Positions 15,565-21,497 of a stretch of DNA of 24,185 nucleotides are shown here, one piece after another. A program made the translations under genes and the position numbers. Under the pieces are notes generated by a model. The model ran no database searches. It was not told the origin of the DNA and worked only from the letters and a program-made list of their open reading frames with translations. The stretch's first letter is position 1. Every line of letters begins with the position of its first letter. Source of the DNA: CAYRZF01 sp964428805 (GTDB lineage Bacteria; Methylomirabilota; Methylomirabilia; Rokubacteriales; CSP1-6); NCBI GenBank assembly GCA_964428805.1, contig CAYRZF010000030.1, positions 1-24,185 on the forward strand, in the 5' to 3' direction.

Positions 15565-16476
15565 CTAGACGAGAGGATCGTAGTTGAAATACTGGCCCGA
15601 GTTTTCGAGAGGGACCAGGTGATGACGGAGCGTGCCCGGAAAGACCTTCGCCAGCCGCTCGGGCGTCCACCCCTCCGCATGATGGATCGTCCGAATCGGC
15701 CGCATCTGATTGAAGAGCATGATCTCTTTGCCCCGGACGCCAAAGACCTGGCCCGAGATCTCCTTGGCCTCATCCGTGGCGAGAAAGACGGCCAGCGGAG
15801 CGATGTGGGCGGGCGAGAGTTTCTTGAGCGTTTCCACGCGCTCCCTCTGGGCGTCGGTTTCCGTGGGGATGGTGCCGATCATCCGCGTCCAGGCAAAAGG
15901 GGAGATGCAGTTGGCGGTGACGTTGTACCGGGCCATGTCCAGGGCCACAACTCGCGTCAAGCCGACGATTCCCAGCTTGGCGGCAGCGTAGTTGGCCTGG
16001 CCGACATTCCCCACCAGCCCCGAAGCCGAGGTCATGTTGATGAAGCGCCCCCATTTTTGTTCCCGCATGTATGGTGCCGCTGCTCTGGTCACAGCGAAGC
16101 TCCCCTTCAGGTGGGTGTTCAGCACGGCGTCCCACTCCTCCTCGGTCATGTTGAAGATCATCCGGTCGCGGAGGATGCCGGCATTGTTGACCACGATGTC
16201 CACCCGGCCGAAATGGTCGAGGGCAGTCTGGATGATGCTCTTGCCCCCCGCCATGGTCGCCACCGAGTCGTAGTTGGCCGCGGCCTGGCCGCCGTAGGCT
16301 TTGATCTCGGCCACCACCTCGTCCGCGGGCGCTCGCGCCGATCCGGAGCCGTCCTCCTTGCCGCCGAAGTCGTTGACCACAACCTTGGCCCCCTCGCGCG
16401 CCATGAGGAGGGCGATCTCGCGGCCGATCCCCCGGGCTGCCCCGGTCACCACCGCCACCCGATCCGTGAGCATCAT
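15565..16476 (-). CDS. SDR dehydrogenase, MFE-2/17beta-HSD4-like
   Basis: A 303-residue classical short-chain dehydrogenase with the full NAD(P) motif TGAARGIG (11-18), NNAG (97-100) and catalytic S150, Y163, K167. The stretch VVNDFGG followed by a Gly/Ser-rich insert and ANYDSV is characteristic of the (3R)-hydroxyacyl-CoA dehydrogenase part of multifunctional enzyme 2. A role in beta-oxidation of an acyl-CoA fits the CoA-transferase gene 21 bp upstream. The tail beyond residue 250 (PIRTIHHAEGWTPE) is longer than in minimal SDRs and is seen in this subgroup. The exact substrate is unknown. Confidence 0.87.
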   Translation of the reverse strand: MMLTDRVAVVTGAARGIGREIALLMAREGAKVVVNDFGGKEDGSGSARAPADEVVAEIKAYGGQAAANYDSVATMAGGKSIIQTALDHFGRVDIVVNNAGILRDRMIFNMTEEEWDAVLNTHLKGSFAVTRAAAPYMREQKWGRFINMTSASGLVGNVGQANYAAAKLGIVGLTRVVALDMARYNVTANCISPFAWTRMIGTIPTETDAQRERVETLKKLSPAHIAPLAVFLATDEAKEISGQVFGVRGKEIMLFNQMRPIRTIHHAEGWTPERLAKVFPGTLRHHLVPLENSGQYFNYDPLV

Positions 16477-16497
16477 GGCCCCGTGGCTCCTGGCCGG

Positions 16498-17706
16498 CTA
16501 GATCACGCGACGGGCGCGAAGCCCCCGGATTTCGGCCTCCCCGTATCCGGCCTCCCGAAGGATCTCCTCGGTGTGCTGACCCAAGGTCGGAGACGGTGTA
16601 CGGATCCGGCCGGGGCTTTTCTCGAGCTTGACCGGAATCCCGATCGTGTTGACGCGCCCGGCCTTCGGATGCTCCTGCTCAACGAGCATCCCGCTGGCCA
16701 GTACTTGCGGATCCTTGACCATATCGGAGAAGGTGTTCACCGGCGCGCAGAGCACGTCCTGAGCCTCGAAGATCTCCATCCATTCCCTCACGCTCCGCCG
16801 GGGAAAGACATCCTCAAGGAGGGACGCAAGTTCCTTCCGGTGAGCGAGCCGATCAGCATTGGTGGCAAATCGCGCGTCGGTGACGAGCCCCGGCTGGCCG
16901 ATGGCCCGGCAGAACGCGTGCCAGAGCTTCTCATTTCTCACTGCCACAAAGATCCAGCCATCCCGAGCCCGGAAGGCCTGGTAAGGCGCCAGCTCCGGAT
17001 GGGCGTTGCCCAAACGGGGGACGTCTTCCCCCGTCACATGGAAGACGGACAAGCGCGCGGCGCTGGCGAGGAGCGCGCCGTCCAGGAGCGAGACGTCCAC
17101 CTTCTGCCCTTCTCCGCTCCGCTCCCGATAGAGGAGCGCGGTGAGAATCCCCTGAACGGCCAGGAGGGATCCGATCGTGTCCACCAGCGGGGCGCCGCAG
17201 AGTGCCGGCGCGCCGTCGGGCTCGCCCGTGACCGCCATGAGACCGCTCACCGCCTGCACCAGGGCATCGAGTCCCGGTTTCTCCCGCCAGGGCCCTGCCG
17301 GGCCGAAGGCAGAGAGGGAGCAGTAGATCAGCCGGGGATTCAGCCGCGAGAGCCGCGGATAGTCCACCTCGAGCCGCTCGGCCACGCCGCCACGGTAGCC
17401 TTCGATGACGATGTCCGCGCGCTCCGCCAGACGATAGAAGACCTGGCGCCCCTCCCGCGAGGAGAGGTCCAGCGTGAGCCCACGCTTGTTGCGGTTCGCC
17501 GTCAGGTAGAGGGGACCTTCACCGTGGAGCGAGACGCGATAGACGGAGCGCGAGAGGTCTCCCGTGGTCGGCTCCTCCACCTTGATGACGTCCGCGCCCA
17601 TGTCCGCCAGGCACATGCCGCAGACGGGACCGGCGATCAAGTGGGCGAGTTCCAGAACGCGGTATCCCCTGAGCGGAAGGGGCCGGCGGTCGGACGCGGA
17701 ACTCAT
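16498..17706 (-). CDS. Class III (CaiB/BaiF-type) CoA-transferase
   Basis: A 402-residue family III CoA-transferase. Landmarks are VLELAHLIAGPVCGMCLADMG near the N-terminus, GADVIKVEEP, NRNKRGLTLDL, the presumed catalytic D147 in PGLDALVQAVSG, and VDVSLLDGAL. These enzymes move CoA between carboxylic acids, or act as racemases, through an aspartyl-CoA anhydride. With the downstream MFE-2-like SDR it probably activates and then degrades a carboxylic acid. The acid cannot be told from sequence. The ATG at 17706 follows the YihY gene after 48 bp. Confidence 0.92.
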   Translation of the reverse strand: MSSASDRRPLPLRGYRVLELAHLIAGPVCGMCLADMGADVIKVEEPTTGDLSRSVYRVSLHGEGPLYLTANRNKRGLTLDLSSREGRQVFYRLAERADIVIEGYRGGVAERLEVDYPRLSRLNPRLIYCSLSAFGPAGPWREKPGLDALVQAVSGLMAVTGEPDGAPALCGAPLVDTIGSLLAVQGILTALLYRERSGEGQKVDVSLLDGALLASAARLSVFHVTGEDVPRLGNAHPELAPYQAFRARDGWIFVAVRNEKLWHAFCRAIGQPGLVTDARFATNADRLAHRKELASLLEDVFPRRSVREWMEIFEAQDVLCAPVNTFSDMVKDPQVLASGMLVEQEHPKAGRVNTIGIPVKLEKSPGRIRTPSPTLGQHTEEILREAGYGEAEIRGLRARRVI

Positions 17707-17754
17707 GACGCGCTGAACAATAACATACCCGCAGCGGTCCGGGCCACCGCGCGA

Positions 17755-18564
17755 TCAGCGGCCGGCGAAGCGCCCGCGCTCGAGGGCGCCGACGTACTCG
17801 GCTCCCAGAATGAAGACGACCGCCGAATAGTACACGAACATCACGAAGGCGATGAGGGCACCCAGCGGCCCGTAGATCTGGTCGTAGACCCCCACCGTGA
17901 TGATGTAGAGGCGGAACAACTGTTTGGCCGCCTCCCAGAGGACGCTGGCCAGGAGCGCCCCCGCCAGAGCGGCGCCTCGGGGAATGCGCCGATTCGGCAG
18001 GTGCCGGTAGACGAGGTAGAACAGCATCGTGGCCAGGCCGATGCTCAGCGCGATACTCATGTAGTGGATCCACTCGGGCGGCATCTGGGCGGGATGGAAG
18101 ACGAACACCTTGAGCCAAGCAAAGAGTTCGGTGACAATGAAGGACGCGAGGAACAGGATCCAGATCCCGAAGATCCAGAGGATGTCCACCAACATGCCTT
18201 TGAGGTAACCCCGACCGCGCTTGCCGCCGAGGATCCGATCCAGCACGGCGCGGGTGCCGGCAAAGAGCTGTGTGGAAAACAAGATCAGGATCACGGTTCC
18301 CACGATCCCCGACACATTTCGCGTGGCGACGATCCGAAGGAGGAATCGGGTGAGTTCCTTCTGATAGACGGGAACGAGCGGCGCCAGCTGATCGAGGACC
18401 TGACGGCTCGCGTCCTCGCTGGAGAGCAGGAACCCCACCAGAGAGACGAGCAGGAACAGGATGGGAATCAGACACATCAAAAAGTAGAAGGAGAGCCCGG
18501 CAGCCAGGAAGAAGCCCTGGTGCGAGAAGAACCCAGAGAAGGCGTTGCGGAACCCTTTGATCAC
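17755..18564 (-). CDS. YihY/BrkB-family inner membrane protein
   Basis: A 269-residue protein with six predicted membrane helices and the family's N-terminal AAGLSFYFLMCLIPILFLL, the central RAVLDRILG, and the C-terminal VLWEAAKQLFRLYI and YGPLGALIAFVMFVYYSA. The family was once called ribonuclease BN by mistake; it is an integral membrane protein of uncertain, perhaps transport, function. The GTG start at 18564 lies 15 bp after the preceding SDR stop. Nothing ties it functionally to its neighbours. Confidence 0.9.
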   Translation of the reverse strand: MIKGFRNAFSGFFSHQGFFLAAGLSFYFLMCLIPILFLLVSLVGFLLSSEDASRQVLDQLAPLVPVYQKELTRFLLRIVATRNVSGIVGTVILILFSTQLFAGTRAVLDRILGGKRGRGYLKGMLVDILWIFGIWILFLASFIVTELFAWLKVFVFHPAQMPPEWIHYMSIALSIGLATMLFYLVYRHLPNRRIPRGAALAGALLASVLWEAAKQLFRLYIITVGVYDQIYGPLGALIAFVMFVYYSAVVFILGAEYVGALERGRFAGR

Positions 18565-18579
18565 ACCACGCTCGCGTTC

Positions 18580-19371
18580 TTAAAGAATCCCGCGGATGAG
18601 GCCGCCGTCCACCTGGATCGTCGCGCCGGTCACATACGAGGCGCGCTCGGAGGCGAGGAAGACCACCATGTTGGCGAACTCCTCCGGGCTCCCGATGCGG
18701 GCCAGGGGGATCTCCGCGGCCGAGGTGGGCAGGTACTCCTCGAGGGACATGCCGGCCTGCTGAGCCCGTCTCCGCAGGCCGGACTGTAACCGGTCCGTGA
18801 GGATCCGACCGGGACAGACCGTGTTGATCAGGATGTTGTCCTTCCCCAGTTCGGTCGCCAGGGTTTTCAACAGCCCCACCACTCCGGGGCGGATCCCGTT
18901 GGAGAGGATCAACCCGTCAATCGGCTGCTTGACCGAGCTCGACTGGATGGTGAGGATCCGCCCCCAGCGCCTCTTCCTCATGTGCGGGAGCACTTCGCGG
19001 ATCAGCCGGATCGTCGAGAGCAGGGTGAGCTCGAAGGCAGCCTGCCAATCCTCGTCCGACATCTGATCGAAGCCGCCAAGAGGCGGCCCGCCGGCGTTGG
19101 CGACCAGGATATCCACCCCGCCGAAGGCCTCCACGGTCTTCGCCACCACGCGCTGGATGTCCGCGAGCCGCGTCACGTCGGCGGGCACAGCCAGCACCTC
19201 GGCCTTGGTCTTCTGCCGGATCTCGTTGGCGGCCGCGAGCAGGTCGGCCTCCGATCGCGCACACATCGCCACGCGCGCGCCCTCCGCGGCCAGGCCCAGG
19301 GCGCACGCCTTGCCCATGCCCTTGCTCGCGGCCGCCACGATCGCCGTCTTGCCCGTCAACCCCAGATCCAT
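18580..19371 (-). CDS. Non-canonical SDR-family protein (BKR-like)
   Basis: A 263-residue Rossmann-fold protein of the short-chain dehydrogenase family. It keeps the overall plan, including ANAGG (about 91-95), the final VTGATIQVDGG and the sequence around S144. The usual TGxxxGIG is AAASKGMG (13-20). At the YxxxK catalytic site it reads SNGIR, so Tyr becomes S157 and Lys becomes R161. A known subgroup of 3-oxoacyl-ACP-reductase-like SDRs shares these changes, so this is family-typical rather than decay. Whether it is an oxidoreductase is open. GAGGAGG lies at good distance upstream of the ATG at 19371. Confidence 0.88.
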   Translation of the reverse strand: MDLGLTGKTAIVAAASKGMGKACALGLAAEGARVAMCARSEADLLAAANEIRQKTKAEVLAVPADVTRLADIQRVVAKTVEAFGGVDILVANAGGPPLGGFDQMSDEDWQAAFELTLLSTIRLIREVLPHMRKRRWGRILTIQSSSVKQPIDGLILSNGIRPGVVGLLKTLATELGKDNILINTVCPGRILTDRLQSGLRRRAQQAGMSLEEYLPTSAAEIPLARIGSPEEFANMVVFLASERASYVTGATIQVDGGLIRGIL

Positions 19372-19383
19372 GGACTGGCCTCC

Positions 19384-20292
19384 TCATAACCCCCGCCTGT
19401 AGAAGTGGGCGCGGTCACCGCTCAAGATTTCCACGTGTTTCAGCTCGTTGTCGCGCATGACGTCCAGCCGGATCTTCTCGCCGGGCGCGTGACGCCACAG
19501 GGAGAGGTACAGCGCCTTTCGGTTGGGCACCTCCTCGGCATTGACCGAGACGATGAAGTCGCCCTCCCGAAGCCCCGATCGTTCAGCGGGCCCGTGGGGA
19601 ACCAACCCACCCACCACCACGCCCTCCTCCAGGGGATAGGCGAACACCCCGATCCAGGCCCGTTTGGGTCGGCTGATCACCTGCCCGTGCCGGAGGAGCT
19701 CCGCCTGGTTCTCCCGGTAATGCTCGATGGGAATGGCCAGGGAGTGCCGCGCGACCTCGTTGAGGTTCAAGGAGATGACCCCGATCACGCGGCCGGTAAG
19801 GGTGAAAAGCGGCCCGCCGCCGAAGCCCGGGTTGAAAACGCTCGAGATGATCCCGCGGTCCAGGAGATATTCCCAGTAGGCCTCGAATTCGCCCACGTAC
19901 GTGATCACGCCGCCGGAGACCCGCCGCTCCTGGGGGGCCGTCGAGGCCAGCACGAACACCGGCGTCCCCCGATCGACTTCCTCCGAAGAGCCCGCGGCGG
20001 CCGCCTGGAGGCCCTGGCGCTTCACCTTGAGCAGCGCCAAGCCCACGTCGAAGTCCTGGGCCACGATCTCCGCCTTGGCCCGCCGTCCCTGGGTGAAGGA
20101 GACGTGGATGGTCTCCGCCCCCATGACCACGTAGTTGACCGTCAGGATCAGCCCGGACGCGTCGATCACCGTGCCCGAGCCCATCCGCTCTTCTCCAAGA
20201 ATGCCGGCAGAGGGATGCGCGGCAGGCACCTTCGTGTGGATGTTGACCACGGTGGAACGGAGATGTTTAACGAGCTCGACCGAAGCGTCCAC
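19384..20292 (-). CDS. HtrA-like (S1C) pseudoprotease with PDZ domain
   Basis: A 302-residue protein with a trypsin-like DegP/HtrA domain (about 1-200) and a PDZ domain (about 205-290: WIGVFAYPLEEGVVVGGL, GPAERSGLREGDFIVSVN). The catalytic sites can be aligned and all three are lost. The His site TNxHV reads TVNYVV (Y54), the Asp site DLA reads GLA (G84), and GNSGGPL reads GFGGGPL (G158). The fold segments around them are well kept. It is therefore probably a non-proteolytic peptide-binding or scaffold protein. No signal peptide is visible, so it may be cytoplasmic. The GTG start has TATGCT six bases upstream and little Shine-Dalgarno, suggesting a leaderless message that begins this operon. 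Confidence 0.85.
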   Translation of the reverse strand: MDASVELVKHLRSTVVNIHTKVPAAHPSAGILGEERMGSGTVIDASGLILTVNYVVMGAETIHVSFTQGRRAKAEIVAQDFDVGLALLKVKRQGLQAAAAGSSEEVDRGTPVFVLASTAPQERRVSGGVITYVGEFEAYWEYLLDRGIISSVFNPGFGGGPLFTLTGRVIGVISLNLNEVARHSLAIPIEHYRENQAELLRHGQVISRPKRAWIGVFAYPLEEGVVVGGLVPHGPAERSGLREGDFIVSVNAEEVPNRKALYLSLWRHAPGEKIRLDVMRDNELKHVEILSGDRAHFYRRGL

Positions 20293-20298
20293 CGCCTA

Positions 20299-20326
20299 AG
20301 CATACCCGAATGGGCGGCCCTGGCAA
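20299..20326 (-). promoter_or_regulatory. Promoter of the pseudoprotease-led operon (leaderless)
   Basis: On the minus strand, TTGCCA (20326-20321), a 16-nt spacer, and TATGCT (20304-20299) lie six bases before the GTG at 20292. The transcript would start at or beside the start codon. Confidence 0.45.
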
Positions 20327-20337
20327 GCGGCCCTCCG

Positions 20338-20367
20338 TTGACCCCCCTCCTCCCCGGGGAGTAGAAT
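20338..20367 (+). promoter_or_regulatory. Promoter of the DsbA-TPR-polB operon
   Basis: TTGACC (20338-20343), an 18-nt spacer, and TAGAAT (20362-20367) form a good sigma-70-type promoter. The leader would be about 13 nt, with GAAGG seven bases before the ATG at 20387. That this start is used supports the selenoprotein reading: the later GTG at 20453 has no such signals. Confidence 0.6.
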
Positions 20368-20386
20368 CCCCGCAGAAGGCTCACCC

Positions 20387-21004
20387 ATGAGTCGGTCCAT
20401 CCGAATCATCGAATACTCGGACTACCTCTGACCCTGGTGTTACCCGGCGGCCGTGCGCCTCCGGCGGTTGCAGGAAGAGATGGGGGCCCGACTGATCATT
20501 GAGTGGAAAGCGTTTCCGCTGCGCGCCGCCCCCGATCCGTCGGCGAAGTTCAAGGGCACCCATCGGGAGGAGGCCTGGAAACGCTGCGCCGCGATGGCAG
20601 AGCCGGATGGCTTGGTCTATCGCATGTGGAGCCGCGAGGACTATCCCGATTGGAGCCTCCCCGCCCTCGAAGCCGCCAAGTGCGTCGCGCTCCAGGGGGA
20701 AGAACTCTTCCAACGCCTCCACCTCGGACTCTACGAAGCGTTCTTCACCCGGGGAACGAACATTTCCATTCCGGCGGAGGTCTTCGAGGTCGTCAGGGAA
20801 TCCGGCGCCGACATGACCCGCTTCCTGGCGGACTACGAAAGCGGGAACACGCGAGACCGGGTCCTCCACGATTACGAGGAGGCCCTGACCCGGGACGGCG
20901 TGCGGGCGATCCCCACCGTCGTCGTCAACGGGGGGAAGCGTCTTGTCGGGCTGGTGTCGGAACTCGAGTACCGGAGGGTGCTCGAGGCCGCGGCGAGCGA
21001 GTAG
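20387..21004 (+). CDS. DsbA/FrnE-like thiol oxidoreductase, predicted selenoprotein
   Basis: Read with the UGA at 20429-20431 as selenocysteine, this is a complete 205-residue DsbA-fold protein of the FrnE/2-hydroxychromene-2-carboxylate-isomerase-like group. It opens MSRSIRIIEYSDYL, then U15-P16-W17-C18 where relatives have CPWC, then YPAAVRLRRLQEE, a helical insert, and GVRAIPTVVVNG with the thioredoxin-fold cis-proline (P176). The frame before and after the UGA is the same, and family-like sequence lies on both sides. The upstream ATG has a ribosome site and promoter. Without recoding, a caller would choose GTG 20453 and lose the active site. Likely role: a redox or isomerase reaction using the reactive Sec. 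A TPR protein follows after 6 bp. A Cys-to-stop mutation is the alternative, but the hairpin after the UGA argues against it. Confidence 0.85.
20429..20431 (+). other. Predicted selenocysteine UGA codon (residue 15)
   Basis: This in-frame TGA sits exactly at the first position of the expected CPWC motif, giving U-P-W-C. The codon set and homology-like sequence continue unchanged on both sides. Confidence 0.83.
20433..20474 (+). promoter_or_regulatory. SECIS-like hairpin after the DsbA UGA
   Basis: The outer arms CCUG (20433-20436) and CAGG (20471-20474) can pair. Inside them, ACC/GGU and the apical stem GCCG (20450-20453) / CGGC (20462-20465) enclose an 8-nt loop beginning UG. The loop starts 22 nt after the UGA and has G at its second position, within the bacterial SECIS pattern as I recall it. 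Pairing was done by eye. Confidence 0.55.
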
Positions 21005-21010
21005 GCAGGC

Positions 21011-21496
21011 ATGGGCGCCGAGACGGGACCGGAGCGTGCCCATCACTACTTCCAGAAGGGATACGAGGCCCAGATGCAGGGTGACCTCGATGCCGCCATC
21101 GAGTACTACACCCGATCCATCGAGATCATGCCGACCGCCGAGGCCCACACCTTCCGCGGCTGGGCCCTGAGTTTCAAGGGCGGCTACGAGCAGGCCATCG
21201 CCGAATGCCAGCGGGCCATCGAGGTGGACCCCGACTTCGGCAACCCCTATAACGATATCGGCGCCTACCTCATCGAGCTGGGGCGCCATGAGCAGGCGAT
21301 TCCCTGGCTGAAGAAGGCCATGACGGCCAAGCGCTATGAGCCCCGCCACTACCCCTACTTCAACCTGAGCCGCGTGTACGTTAAGCAGGGGAAGATCCAG
21401 GAGGCGATCACCGAGATAAAGGTGGCGCTCGAACTGGAGCCGGGGTATGTTCTCGCCCGGAAGGAACTGCACCGGCTTCTGGGCATGCTGAACTAG
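21011..21496 (+). CDS. TPR-repeat protein
   Basis: A 161-residue protein made of about three and a half tetratricopeptide repeats: HHYFQKGYEAQMQGDLDAAI, AHTFRGWALSFKGGYEQAI, PYNDIGAYLIELGRHEQAI and YFNLSRVYVKQGKIQEAI. There is no signal peptide or membrane helix. TPR arrays bind protein partners. It lies 6 bp after the selenoprotein and its stop is one base before the polymerase start, so the three genes are co-transcribed; a shared function is not evident. Confidence 0.9.
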   Translation: MGAETGPERAHHYFQKGYEAQMQGDLDAAIEYYTRSIEIMPTAEAHTFRGWALSFKGGYEQAIAECQRAIEVDPDFGNPYNDIGAYLIELGRHEQAIPWLKKAMTAKRYEPRHYPYFNLSRVYVKQGKIQEAITEIKVALELEPGYVLARKELHRLLGMLN

Positions 21497-21497
21497 C

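Noticed and set aside
15322..18789. Very long + strand open frame of about 1155 codons
   Set aside because: It lies opposite three well-recognised minus-strand genes and most of phoD. Its product is rich in H, R, G, E and D with no domain, the usual shadow of GC-rich coding sequence.
20387..20452. Reading the DsbA gene as a pseudogene or sequencing error at the TGA
   Set aside because: The frame is intact on both sides, a promoter and ribosome site precede the ATG, a hairpin follows the TGA at SECIS distance, and a second independent UGA/Cys replacement with a stronger hairpin lies 3.5 kb away.
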